NCBI GenBank assembly: GCA_030674155.1
Contig: CM060334.1
Coordinates: forward strand, 32,869,231-32,933,230
Direction: 5' to 3'
Source of the DNA: Stramonita haemastoma
Lineage: Eukaryota > Mollusca > Gastropoda > Neogastropoda > Muricidae
DNA length: 64,000 nucleotides
Part shown: positions 11,101 to 22,564 of the stretch, in pieces
Layout: each line of letters begins with the position of its first letter
Numbering within the stretch: the stretch's first letter is position 1
Made by a program: the position numbers and the translations under genes
Notes under the pieces: model-generated
Told to the model about the DNA's origin: nothing
The model's database searches: none
Seen by the model: the letters and a program-made list of their open reading frames with translations, nothing else

Positions 11101-11593
11101 TGACTAGTTATGTGATACTATTAGCATAAGCTTTTTCCCCACTGAACAAATATGGCTGAAAAAAGGCAGTATTCTCACAAAACTGAATTAGAACCAGAAA
11201 TTGTCAAAATTGAAATGGAAAGCCATTGGTTACACAAGTGTGATAATCAAAATACTGATCTTGCAAGTCAACAATATGAAAAATATTCCCTGCTGAAGTG
11301 GACCATAAAAGGATAACCATTTTTGTTGCCTAGGAGAGACCTTATAAATATCTTGATCTAACGTTTGGGGTGGTGGGGGGATCTTGGTTTTTGGAATAAG
11401 TAAGCTAAAAAAAAAATCTGAGTATATGCTAGGGAAAAAAGAAAACTGATTTGCAGTTACATTTTGTATTGAGAGCTCTTCTTCTGTTTTATTTGTATGT
11501 GGATAACAAATACAAAGTTGTGTATAAGTGCATTAAAGTTGCTGCTATCTTATGACTCTGACTTGATGAAAGTTCACTCTGTGGGTTTGACAG
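11101..11593 (+). other. Intron 4 remainder, no feature recognised
   Basis: AT-rich intronic sequence ending in the acceptor gtgggtttgacag. Confidence 0.6.
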
Positions 11594-11769
11594 GTGCATG
11601 AGAACCCCAATAACGAGTACAAGTGCCCAGACTGCAGCCGTGTCTTCTACAGCAAGCTGGGCTTCAACAAGCATGTGGCGAAGAAGTCCTGCACTCAGCC
11701 CCACATCTGCAAAGTGTGTGGCAAAAAGTACTCCAACAAGGCCAAGGAGAGCTTCAAGTCCCACATGAG
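11594..11769 (+). CDS. Zinc-finger gene, exon 5: fingers 4-6
   Basis: Phase-0 start after tttgacag. VH completes finger 4. Finger 5 is CPDCSRVFYSKLGFNKHVAK with terminal C after KS (CCHC type). Finger 6 starts CKVCGKKYSNKAKESFKSHM. The donor ATGAG|gtgcgc at 11769 is phase 2. If the intron is read through, translation stops almost at once at an in-frame TAG near 11780. Confidence 0.92.
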
Positions 11770-12150
11770 GTGCGCAGGATAGTGGACGTTATTTTCTGAT
11801 GAGGAACATTGCCATCAATGCAAGATTTCTACAGCAGAATTTTTTTTACCGTCTTTTGGTGGAAGCTGCCAAGGACATTTCTGGTCTTTGTCTTCATTTT
11901 CAAAAGTTCTCTTTTTCATATTCTTGTGAAAAACAAAAGTGGTGAGAGTATTCTTTCATAGGCTGTTGAATAAATTTGGTGTTTGTATTCCTTTATTGTT
12001 CGGAAGTATTTCTCAGTAATTTATCCTTTGATGATCTCATGATCTCAGACAAAAAAACACTCAATGTTAAAATTGACAGTTGGTAAGAGTGTCCACTAGA
12101 CTCTGCTGTAAAGTGGGGGTTTTTGTGTCAAATTTATATTGGCTGACTTG

Positions 12151-13017
12151 TCATTATTCAGTCAGATTTATTTAGCTTGATTGTGCAATGCTGCAGGTAC
12201 CACTTAGATCATTATTCATTCAAATTCATTTAGCTGGATTGTGCAATGCTGCAGGTACCACTTAGATCATTATTCATTCAAGTTCATTTAGCTGGATTGT
12301 GCAATGCTGCAGGTACCACTTAGATCATTATTCATTCAAGTTCATTTAGCTGGATTGTGCAATGCTGCAGGTACCACTTAGATCATTATTCATTCAAATT
12401 CATTTAGCTGGATTGTGCAATGCTGCAGGTACCACATAGATCATTATTCATTCAAATTCATTTAGCTGGATTGTGCAATGCTGCAGGTACCACATAGATC
12501 ATTATTCATTCAAATTCATTTAGCTGGATTGTGCAATGCTGCAGGTACCACTTAGATCATTATTCATTCAAGTTCATTTAGCTGGATTGTGCAATGCTGC
12601 AGGTACCACTTAGATCATTATTCATTCAAGTTCATTTAGCTGGATTGTGCAATGCTGCAGGTACCACTTAGATCATTATTCATTCAAATTCATTTAGCTG
12701 GATTGTGCAATGCTGCAGGTACCACTTAGATCATTATTCATTCAAGTTCATTTAGCTGGATTGTGCAATGCTGCAGGTACCACTTAGATCATTATTCATT
12801 CAAGTTCATTTAGCTGGATTGTGCAATGCTGCAGGTACCACTTAGATCATTATTCATTCAAGTTCATTTAGCTGGATTGTGCAATGCTGCAGGTACCACT
12901 TAGATCATTATTCATTCAAGTTCATTTAGCTGGATTGTGCAATGCTGCAGGTACCACTTAGATCATTATTCATTCAAGTTCATTTAGCTGGATTGTGCAA
13001 TGCTGCAGGTACCACTT
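12151..13017 (+). repeat. 58-bp minisatellite, ~15 copies, containing the splice acceptor of exon 6
   Basis: Unit length is 58 bp. The phrase ttgtgcaatgctgcag starts at 12181 and recurs every 58 bp to 12993, giving 15 copies. The array's last unit is the genuine 3' splice site, and its next nine bases (gtaccactt) are the first bases of exon 6. Copies differ by only a few substitutions (aaattc/aagttc, cttag/catag). Confidence 0.97.
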
Positions 13018-13199
13018 GGCGGAGACCTCAGGTGTTCATTTCCAGTGCGAGGACTGTGGCCGGGTGTACATGACTGAAATGGCACTGCGCAAACATCGCC
13101 TCACCTCCCACTCCAACCTGCGGCCCTACAAGTGCGGCACGTGTTCCAAAACCTTTCCCATGCGGTACATGGTGCGTGACCACGAGAGGTCCCACACAG
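13009..13199 (+). CDS. Zinc-finger gene, exon 6: fingers 6-8
   Basis: Begins with G completing an Arg codon, then YH completes finger 6 (two extra residues in its Cys-His loop). Finger 7 is CEDCGRVYMTEMALRKHRLT ending SH (H-x4-H). Finger 8 is CGTCSKTFPMRYMVRDHERS ending H. The exon ends HTG at donor G|gtaagt (13199, phase 1), inside the TGEKP linker that exon 7 completes. The exon's first nine bases belong to the 58-bp array. Confidence 0.93.
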
Positions 13200-13394
13200 G
13201 TAAGTGTTTTGGACGGAGATTGTGTGTATGACCTGTTCTGATGTATAACTTTGAACTCCACTCCCCTCTCAGTCGTAGAAGTGCATGAACAACATTGTTA
13301 ACCTAACCTTCCATACACTATAGAGAGATATCCGAGTTATCCAGCTTTACCTATAAACAAACAATTTGTGTCGTGTTATAACAATCTTTCTTAA

Positions 13395-14450
13395 CCCTTT
13401 GCTGGGCACAGCAAAATCATTTGTCACCTTCCTGCCGGGCAGAGAAAATGGAGGTGGATGGCTTGTGAGTGGGTGTATGTATTTAACATGCAATAACTCT
13501 ACAATGGTCAGATGGATTTTGATGAAATAAAAACAGCAAGATGCAGAAATGAATAAAGAAATTGCTAATACCCAATTTTTGTCATTATTTTTATTTTCTT
13601 TTAGAATTATAATGCATAAACACACAAAGTCATTGATTGGTTTGTGTGTGTTACAGTTAGCGTTGCAATAACTTTAGAATGCGTGCATGGATTTTGATTA
13701 AATAAAAACTAAAACATTAAGAAACAATTATAGAAAAGATATTTTCAACCTACTGTTGGTTTTTTAGTTTTTTTGATAAATGGTGCACAAACACATCGAA
13801 CATTCCGACGATCGCCATTTTTGTTTACCGATGATCGCGATCAGCTTAACGTTTAAGTTTGAGCCGCTACCGTATCAAAATCCCAAATAGCAACCAAATA
13901 ACAAAATATATCAAGTTCTGAACCATTGCCGAACTTGAAATCCACGATAATTTCCCCAAATCTAAGAGTAGAATTCAAAACGCGTATCGGCCGTGTTAGA
14001 TTTGACGATCGATTTTCGTCTCGAACTTCGCCGTAGTCAAAGTCGTCTCTCTCACTTCAGTCAACAAACTCAGAAGTGCACACACTACTAGGATCGATTA
14101 CATCGATATTTGAGCCTAGATACACATCTCACAGCGTCATATTTTCGGCATGGAAGCTGTAAAAACGATCGTAAATGTCGGGTTCGAAGATAGCATCCAT
14201 CTTGGAAAAATTTGCGATTTTTTCCTCCAAAACTTGCAACAAACTCACTCCAATCGCCGCCATTTGTAATAAACATGCGGAAGTCTCGCGGGCAGTCTCG
14301 TGGCTTCTATATTCACGAGATTTGAAGCGAGATTGGTGGGAATTTCGACTGTATGATCGCTCTGAAGTGACGGTCGTGTCGCCGGGCGCTTTGGGGCGTT
14401 TTGCCCAAGGACAGGGTCGGGCGCTTTGGGGCGTTGTGCCCAGCAAAGGG
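13395..14450. mobile_element. Non-autonomous piggyBac-like MITE, 1056 bp, TTAA target
   Basis: TTAACCCTTTGCTGGGCACA at 13391-13410 is the exact reverse complement of 14435-14454. This gives TTAA target duplications and perfect 16-bp terminal inverted repeats starting CCC, the hallmark of piggyBac-type elements. A subterminal direct repeat (gggcgctttggggcgtt) lies near 14385 and 14419. There is no transposase ORF. It sits in intron 6 of the zinc-finger gene. Confidence 0.9.
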
Positions 14451-14578
14451 TTAATGTATATAAATTTGCTCACATTGTCATGCCATTTTTTCCCCCTCTT
14501 TATTCTCAAAATTTATGTTCTCTTTTTGTATGTTTTATGGAATGAGTAGGTGACAATTTTTTTTTTTTTTTTTTTTTA

Positions 14579-15385
14579 AAGATGTTAAGGATTCTCTCCC
14601 AAGTTGTGGCAGTAGATATTCTTATTGAGAACATCTTGAGAGTGTTGTTATGCTGGCTGTAGCTGATGGCTTGGTTAAAGATGTTAAAGATTTTCTTCCA
14701 AGTTGTGGCAGTAGATACTCTAATCCAGAACATCTGGAGAGTGTTGTTACGCTGGCTGCTGCTGACGGCTTGGTTTAAAGATATTAAGGATTCTCTTCCA
14801 AGTTGTGGCAGTAGATACTCTACTTCAGAACATCCTGAGAGTTTTGTTATGCTGGCTGCTGCTGAGGGCTTGGTTTAACGATATTAAGGATTCTCTTCCA
14901 AGTTTGTTTTTTTTAAGATGTTAAGGATTTTCTTCCAAGTTGTGGCAGTAGATATTCTAAATCAGAACATCTTGAGAGTGTTGTTACACTGGCTGTTGCT
15001 GACAGCTTGGTTTAAAGATATTAAGGATTCTCCTCCAAGTTTTTTTTAAAGATGTTAAGGATTTTCTTCCAAGTTGTGACAGTAGATATTCTAATTCAGA
15101 ACATGTTGAGAGTGTTGTTATGCTGGCTGTAGCTGATGGCTTGGTTAAAGATGTTGAAGATTCTCTCCCAAGTTGTGGCAGTAGATACTCTAATCCAGAA
15201 CATCTGGAGAGTGTTGTTACGCTGGCTGCTGCTGACGGCTTGGTTGAAAGATATTAAGGATTCTCCTCCAAGTTTTTTTTGGTTAAAGATGTTAAGGATT
15301 CTCTTCCAAGTTGTGGCAGTAGATATTGTAAATCAGAACATCTGGAGAGTGTTGTTACACTGGCTGTTGCTGACCGGTTGGCGCG
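14579..15385 (+). repeat. ~99-bp tandem array next to the last exon's acceptor
   Basis: Units begin 'gatgttaaggattctc' and contain 'aagttgtggcagtagatatt' and 'gagagtgttgttacgctggctg'. Full ~99-bp units alternate with truncated ones (near 14880, 15020 and 15250), so the array has a higher-order pattern. The last unit runs to within about 20 bp of the acceptor at 15395. Confidence 0.95.
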
Positions 15386-15395
15386 TGTTGTGCAG

Positions 15396-16183
15396 GAGAG
15401 AAGCCGTTCCTGTGCAGCCTGTGTGGCACCTCCTTCAGCAACCGCGGGCACCTGTACCGCCACATGCGCTCCCACACCCTGGGCACCCTCCACAAGCGCG
15501 GCCGCCCTCGCAAGTACCCCTCTGTCTCTAGACCCGTCCTCCTCAAGCTGAAGGACACAGGGGAGGAGGCTCAGGAGGGCTTTGAGGAGCTGGCGGGCGG
15601 GAAGGAGGAGGAGGAGGCGCAGGCGGCGGCAGTGGCAGCGGCGGCGGAGGAGCTGGGGGTGGTGGAGATCAAGACGGACGCCCTGCAGCAGGCGGTGGTG
15701 CAGGAGGACCTGGGGGCTCTGGGGGCGGGGCCCACCTACATCACCGTGCACACCATCGACGGCCAGATGGGGGAGGCCACGGCCACGCAGAGCCTCATCG
15801 GGGAGGGGCAGCTGCAGCACGTCGTCATGGAGACCCCGGACGGCATGTCCGACAACATGGTGCTGCAGGTCATCCGGGACCTGACGGGCGCCACCACTGT
15901 GTACCAGCACATCACCGAGCAGCCTGGGGTGTCTTCCACTGCCGCCTCCCTGGAGACTGTGCCCGCCCCCCCTCCTCCCCCCCAGCAGATCATCATGTCG
16001 GCAGCGGTGCCGCAGCCAGGGGCCGGCGGTCAGCCCACGCTGGTGGTGGAGCCCGGCAGCCTGGAGCAGCCAGCGGTGGTGACGGCGCAGCAGCTGATGC
16101 ACAGCCAGGGGCAGCAGCAGCAGCAGCTGATTGTGGCTCCTTCACACACTGCCGCCGCTGTCACTCACACTTTGTCCACCTAG
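15396..16183 (+). CDS. Zinc-finger gene, last exon: finger 9, AT-hook, C-terminal region
   Basis: Acceptor gcgtgttgtgcag ends at 15395. GA completes the Gly codon and the linker continues EKPF. Finger 9 is CSLCGTSFSNRGHLYRHMRS ending H. Next comes an AT-hook, HKRGRPRKY (about 15493-15519), then a long region without fingers. That region has Glu/Ala runs, an ITVHTIDGQ-like segment, a Pro run and a Gln run, and a TAG stop at 16181-16183. GC content is much higher than in the introns. The C-terminal region resembles transactivation domains of nuclear zinc-finger regulators. DNA-binding transcription factor is the likely role; the orthologue is not recognised. Confidence 0.92.
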
Positions 16184-16770
16184 TCTAGGATTCTTAGGGT
16201 TTATCGTGTGTGTGTGTGTGTGTGTGTGTGTTGTGTGTGTGTGTGTGTGTGTGTTTGGCAGGGAGAAACCAACTGGTGCCAGTGTCTCTCTCTAAAACGG
16301 TGAAACTGGTGACTCGGAATTAGATGGTTTTGAATGAGTTACAACTGAATGCATGATTTTTTTTTTTTTTAAACAATGTTGCATGCTGAGTCTCTAGAAT
16401 TCGCTAAAAGATAGATATGTTAACCTAATTTTTTTTTTTTAAAGAAAAAAAAGGATATCCTTTCAGCATTGTGTCCATACACTTGTGCTTCCGTAAGCCT
16501 GTGTACTGGCTTAATTCGCATCAAAGTAGATCTTGTTCTCACATATAATCAGTTTTCAGGGCTCACATTTTCCTTTGAATTGGTAGATTTCTTTTAGAAA
16601 AAGAAGAAGAAAACTACAAAAGAAAATCCACATGCAGGTGATGGTCACATGGAAAAAAGTTAGAGTTTGTGATGCTCCACCACATACATAATGAGTTGCA
16701 TTGCAGCGGAGGTCAATTTTTAGTTAATATATTATTAATCTGCAATAAAAAAGGCTATTCAATACAAAAA
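16184..16770 (+). other. Probable 3' UTR of the zinc-finger gene
   Basis: Contains a (GT)n tract at 16208-16252 and an AATAAA at 16744-16749 as a candidate polyadenylation signal. Assignment is by position only. Confidence 0.45.
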
Positions 16771-18030
16771 CCAGACCGAATATCAGACAATTCTATAAGT
16801 TATTACAAATTGAATTGATAGACTGCAAGAAGTGACAAAATGAGAAATTGACCACTTTTGTATTGAAGTAGGTGGTCTGAATGAAGGCTTGGTGTTTTTA
16901 AATGCATTTTTAAAGCGAAAGGAAACGAAATCATGTCATGATTCTTCAGAACAAGGTAGAAGGATGGCTATAGTTTTATATTCAATCAAAATCTCTAATT
17001 CGATAACCTGACCCCCACCTACCTAAAATGGCTCCTAGCAGAAAAGTGAGTCAGGTGCAAGGGTACTAGACAACACTGATGTGCTGAGGTCTAAAGATTT
17101 TCTCTGCAAGTGTGGGCAGTTGCTATTTTGTTTGACAGGTAAGAACACATTGAACAAAAATGTCATATTCCAGCTTCATCAAAAGCAAGATGCTACAGAA
17201 ATAAAAGAGGTTGACAATTAAACCATTCTGGCCATTGACTGACCAATATGTGGATGAAACATCACTCAGTACTTGCTTGTTGGAGGGAGAAGGGAAGGCA
17301 TGCTTTTTGTTTATCATGTGAAACTACAGTATAGTATTAGGTACAATCAGAGATATCGCAGATTGAAGGTGAGGGGTGCCGAGTAATTAGACTTCTTGAA
17401 ATAAAAACAAATTCTGGGAACAACTTCAGTGTTACTGAATTTTGATTATCTGACTTTTTAATTTTTTTTTTTTTTTTGGGGGGGGGGGGGAGAAGACACT
17501 GGTATACTGATTTTTTATAAAGTCCAGAAATTTATTGATGCTCACGTTTGCATGTATGGATGGAATGATTTACCAATGAACTGCTGCTATACGCCTTGTT
17601 ATTGTGTTTTGAACAGATGAAATTGAGATGGGTTTTCTCCTTGGTCTCTTCAGTGTCAAATTTGTTTTGATCGTTTACTCCCTTGTGCACTATCGTTCCT
17701 TTTTACTGCCTGCTTTTTCTTTCATGTATTTTTATATTTTCCCCTACATTTTTTCTTACCTTTCCATTATAAAATTTTTAAGTGCAAAGACTGTTGAAGG
17801 CATAATTTAAACTAATACCTGTTGTCAAAGACGTTTCCAAAATATTCACTTTTTCAGTTGAACAAACTGATGTGTACCGACTGCCAGATGTAAAGACTGA
17901 ACCTTTTATGGCTGTTGAGCACATTATAAGCTTTTAGCTTGTTGTGGCTCTAGTGTTAGTGGGCATATGGTATATGTATGATTTTCTAAATAACATTTTG
18001 TTGAAACCAAGAGGAGAGTTGAAGGGATGA
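16771..18030. other. Intergenic stretch, nothing recognised
   Basis: AT-rich, with poly-T/poly-G at 17463-17490. No supported coding sequence on either strand. Confidence 0.45.
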
Positions 18031-18039
18031 AGACAGTAC

Positions 18040-18260
18040 TTCTCCATTGAACGCTCAGACAGCAACTATTTTGGTTATCTGAGTGAAAATGCATTGCACT
18101 GCCACTAAGCACCTGAGAAGTCAGGCCTAGCACATCCGACTAGCATGGGAGAGAATTGTTTGCTGGTTGGTTTTTTTTTTGTCTTTCTGGGAAAAAAGGC
18201 AGCAGAATGGACTAAGAAGAAGAAGGTGATAAGGGGAAAAAGAACAGAGTAAAAACAGAG
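18040..18260 (-). repeat. Partial dispersed repeat, same family as 6075-6430
   Basis: The minus strand carries the family's end (ttgctgtctgagcgttcaa, here gaacgctcagacagcaac) and its interior (cagcagaatggactaagaag). Reverse orientation relative to 6075 and 61480. Confidence 0.5.
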
Positions 18261-18654
18261 AGAGGGAAAGAAAAGAGTGAATCCTTAGTGCAGAATTTCC
18301 AGATGGTAGGGATGCTATTTATACTGACAGGCCCCAAGAAAGTGCAGACTGAAGGTTTGGGTAAATGGCAGGACAGCATTATATACAAATTTTGAATTTT
18401 ACTTTTTTTTTTTCTGGAGCATGTTTCTACGACCCCCCCCCCCCCCCCCCAATCTGAAGAATTTCAAGGAATGTTGCTTTTCCTCAGTGGGTGCTCTTTC
18501 TGTGGCGTGCTTGCGCACACACACACTCACGAAATGTTTTTCTTTCTGAACCCATGTATTTTGTGATAAAAAATTAATGCTAAATATTCATGAATTAAAA
18601 AAGTGCTTATGACTTGGTTGGTGGTGATTCTTGTACTTGCCTGCCTGGAAAGTG

Positions 18655-18965
18655 TACACCATTTTACCTTCTATTTTTCCTTCCTCAGCTAGAGCTCCAA
18701 GGTTCACCAATGGTAAGATTTTTGCATATGCGACCATTTGATTGGTTTTTTGCTCATCATTTAGGTAGCAGCACACTGTCCAAACACCACACCAGTGCAC
18801 CTGCAGTTTTTAAAATATATTTTTTTGCCATCCTTTCTTACCAGCAAGAATGGTCTACTCTTCAAGAAGGCAGAACAGGTGTTGTGTGCACACATGATGT
18901 TCTGCATATGTTTGCACACGGAGCCTCAGTTTATAGTTCCATCTGAGGGACAATGCCATTGATCT
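18655..18965 (-). mobile_element. SINE with modules A and B (minus)
   Basis: cagctagagctccaaggttcaccaatgg (18686-18713) is module B in reverse. It is followed by atggtctactcttcaagaag...aacaggtgttgtgtgc, module A in reverse. Both occur together in the same order as at 7885-8336. Confidence 0.75.
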
Positions 18966-19444
18966 AATTTTTATCGTACTGTATACCACTTTTCAGCCAT
19001 GGCAAATAATTCTGCCTGAAATTTGGGCTGCTCTCCCTGGGAGAGCATGTCACTACTAAAACAAGTGCTACCTTTTTTTTTTTTATCTTCAGTGCTTTTT
19101 TTTTTTCTTGTTTGCAAGTATATTTTGTCTCTATCAGAGTGGGATTTTTACCTCCAGAATTTTTTCCAGGACAATTATCTTGTTGCCATTGGTTCTTTTA
19201 CATGTGTCAGACGTGAATTGCACATGGGACCTCAGTCTGAAAGACTAACATCCAGACTGCCACTTGCAGTGTAATGGATGGGGTAAAAGTTGGGGCTGAC
19301 ATGGGGATTGAAAACTCGTGACTTCTCACTTTATAGGCAGGTATATTACCTCTAGATGTTTTGAAGCTTTACTCCTTCTGCTAACACTACCCATTAACAT
19401 CATCATCATTGTAAACAGTGCAGTTGATCACATTGAGTGTTTAA

Positions 19445-19753
19445 CCCTCTTGCGTTCGGATTCTCTGAACACAAACTACCCCTAGATTTCACATTCCATC
19501 ACGAAATCAGGTCAGGCACACATGCTTGCTGGCCTTTTCCTCCATCTAAGTACATACCAGCAGCTATAATTACCTCCAGACTCTCAACAGGATTTCTACC
19601 TCTAGCCTGATACAGCTTTGACATGTGGTAGCAATTAGGGATGGTCACAGTATGATGGAAATCTACTGTGTGTAAATCCCGGCAAATCCTGGTTCGGGAC
19701 TTAGAGGGGGTAATTATTCAATCCCGGCAAATCCTGTTTCTTGACTAAGAGGG
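19445..19753. mobile_element. Small TTAA MITE, ~309 bp
   Basis: Flanked by TTAA at 19441-19444 and 19754-19757. The ends are CCCTCTT...AAGAGGG. Two direct copies of aatcccggcaaatcctg lie near the right end. No coding capacity. Confidence 0.6.
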
Positions 19754-19757
19754 TTAA

Positions 19758-20060
19758 GACTGACTTCAATCTTGTTGGTCAATGAAGTCCTGGGTTCGAA
19801 TCTTGGCAACTGGTAAACTGGAGGATGGGGATTTTTACTTTCTCCCAGGTCAAGTGCAGACCTGCCAGTGTCTGAAATCCTTTTGTGTGCATGCACATGC
19901 AGAAGATCAAACAGGCACATTAAAGGACTCGTAATTCATGTCAGCATTCGGAGGGTTAGGGAAACCATACCCAGCATGCAACATGTACAATGAAATGAGC
20001 TGCTCCTAAGTTGGAATGTGCCAGCTGAGGCCAGACCTTCTGCAAAGTTACAAGCACAGA
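19758..20060 (+). mobile_element. SINE-like element
   Basis: A B-box-like gggttcgaatcttgg (19792-19806) is followed by a body containing gtcagcattcggagggttaggg and catacccagcatgc, a wording common to tRNA-derived SINEs of molluscs. Confidence 0.5.
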
Positions 20061-20084
20061 GAACCAGGCACTATACACCCTTGT

Positions 20085-20190
20085 CTTTGGCTAAAGCTCC
20101 AAGGTTACCGATAAGCAACTGTTTTGGACCACCATGAAGGTAACACTGCATTTTGACTACGGAGATAATGTTCCTTGGTTGAAAACCTCA
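20085..20190 (-). mobile_element. SINE module B fragment
   Basis: aaagctccaaggttaccgataagcaactg...accatgaaggtaacactgcattttgac matches module B in reverse. Confidence 0.5.
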
Positions 20191-20579
20191 AAATAACAAA
20201 TTAAAGCAGAACAACATTTTAAAGTAGGACTTGGCATTTAGTTTACATCAATCTGACATACTCACCATCATATTTGAGTAAGTACGGAAAGTAAGCCGCC
20301 TGGAGTAGGTAGAAGCTCTTTCAATCAGCAGCTAAAAATATTGTCCTCAGCTTTTTTTTTTTCTCTCTCTCTCTGTGGGTTAGGTTAAGTCTCGGGGCAC
20401 ACCATTGGCAACTGTGATTTCTGTTCCAGCCGTGTTTGAGCTTGCTTGAATTTGGAGACCCTTATTCACAGTCTTGAATCCCTTTGAAAATAACAATAAC
20501 AACCTATGACAGCAATATCTGAAAGCTTTGCAAATCAATGCTAGTCTATCAACAGTATTATCAAATCTGTCTCTCTTCT

Positions 20580-20765
20580 CCCTTAACACCTGGGGAGTTG
20601 CTGGGGCTCTGCACTGAAGTTTTCAGGCCGTGTCTCTTGGGCAAGTTGAATCGGGGTGGAGCCCATCCCTCTCCAGGTACAGGGTGCATGCTGGGCATGT
20701 TTGTGGTGGCTTAAATCCAAGCCCTCAAATCATGAGCTGTAAGCACTAGGCTATGCTGCTTCCCA
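20580..20765 (-). mobile_element. tRNA-like SINE fragment (minus)
   Basis: The right end, aatcatgagctgtaagcactaggctatgctgcttc, reads in reverse as a degenerate tRNA head. The body is GC-richer than its surroundings. Confidence 0.35.
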
Positions 20766-21099
20766 AACATTGACATGAATGACAAAGAGATATACTTTGG
20801 TAAAGAAACAAGTCCTAATGTATTCGCTTTGATCATGAAGTCAACACGTGCGTGCGCACACACACACACACACACATGCATCACACACAACACACACAAT
20901 TGGGGCAGAAAGGGAGGCCTGTTGTTCATCTTTTGATGTGGGAATTCCTGGATCAGCCAGGACAGACACCATGACTCTCAGTGTCGCCCGAGTAAGCAAC
21001 ACATAGCGCATTGTTACACTGTTTTGATTTTTTTTTTTAACATATTGTGCTTTACATGGGAAGATTTTCAGGGCAGGCATATCTACTTTTTTTTTTTCA

Positions 21100-21235
21100 T
21101 TTCTCGGCTAAAGGTCTGAGGTTCACCAATGGTGAGATTTTTGTGTATGCAACCATTTTTTCTTTCCACCATTAAAGTGGTTGTATTGTGACTGTGGGGA
21201 TAAGTTGGGAATTGAACCTACTAATTTTGCCAGGA
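21100..21235 (-). mobile_element. SINE module B fragment
   Basis: ggctaaaggtctgaggttcaccaatggtgagatttttgtgtatgcaacc matches module B in reverse. Confidence 0.6.
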
Positions 21236-21879
21236 CAGTCAGGAGGTACCGGGGCAGTCAGAAGCACCTCCCTGCTCATTCTATTTTCATGTTGTGTGTT
21301 TTTTGATGTGCTCAAGTTGTAAGCACACAGGTCACACTGGTTTAAAGACTCCTCCAAAACATCAATTGATTTTCCATCATCAAATGAGAAGTGAGGGCAA
21401 TATCTACCTTTACAATGACAGTCTCCATCAACACTGTGATTTACCTGTGAGGACAAATACTTCCTCCACCATTGCTGCATCACATCATCATGTTTTCTTT
21501 CCCGTGGCTGTGTCACACTGACTGTGTACCATTTATTTTTGAGGGGCATAGTCATTCACCATGCCCTTTCCAAGCTGTTTCCTGTCAAGAAGGCCAGCAC
21601 TCTTGAGCCTGGGTCCATTTCCCTTCACAGACAAGCCAAACACACACACACACATGCGCGCGCACAATGGGCAGTTTACTTGTCAGACTTGGCCCAGGCC
21701 AAAAAGCTTTTTGAGTATGCCAAGTATTGTGGCCTAATTTTTTTTTTTTAAATGTTGAGATTTTCTTCAGCAATGACAAGGACTTAGCTTAACCTGGACT
21801 CTCCCTTAAAAGAAGAAAAAATCCTCTGAAGTCGGAGTATGGCTAACAATGTGGTAGGGACTTGAAAGAGCCATACATG

Positions 21880-22115
21880 CAAACTTTTCATCCAGTGTGT
21901 ATTTTAAAAATGTTTTAAATTCTTTATTTCATGGATAATGGAATAAGCACTGTGCTTTTTTTCTTTACAGCCAGTCCTTGTGTGCATGGGATTTTGTAAA
22001 TTTTGTCATGTTCCCATTAGTACAAATGGCCTACTCTTCCAAAAGGCAGAACAGGTTTTAATGTGTGCGCAAGATGTTGTATGCACATCTGCAGACAGGA
22101 CCTCGTTTATAGTCT
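21880..22115 (-). mobile_element. SINE family A copy (minus)
   Basis: Contains catggataatggaataagcac, aatggcctactcttccaaaa and gtgtgcgcaagatgtt, the reverse of the family-A body. It retains the intact aggttttaatgtg TTAA site used by the MITE at 8083. Confidence 0.75.
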
Positions 22116-22426
22116 TTATTCTTTCAGTATTGCAGTGATTCCCAGGTGGGATGAGTTAATCAGTGCACGATCTGTGTGCTCCCCAGTGTGTTCAGCTGGG
22201 GAAGGTGCAGCAATAACAGCAAAAACTTGCCACCCACTTTCCAACATATGGACAGAGAAATTTTAAAATCCCTCTGTCTATATAGTGTCTTTTGCATCTG
22301 CTACTTACCTGCTGCACTTCCATCAAACTGGTCAGCAACGTATTATTTTCACATCTGTAAATATACAACAACAACTCTTTTTTCCTGTTACATGCTCAGT
22401 TTAATGAATAAAAATGCATAATGGTG

Positions 22427-22466
<40 letters not shown>

Positions 22467-22564
22467 TGTGTTTGCAATACTGATAACCCTAAAGAAGTTG
22501 GTTTGTTTGTGCACAGCACCACACTGGCAGTCTGTCTTTGTCACAATTCTTGTCATTTCCACAG

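Noticed and set aside
14666..15531. ORFs through the ~99-bp array (for example from 15136) reading into the last zinc-finger exon
   Set aside because: The reading is repeat-derived and out of frame with finger 9. The splice-defined exon starts at 15396.
15254..16102. 282-aa minus-strand ORF
   Set aside because: Shadow of the GC-rich last zinc-finger exon on the other strand.
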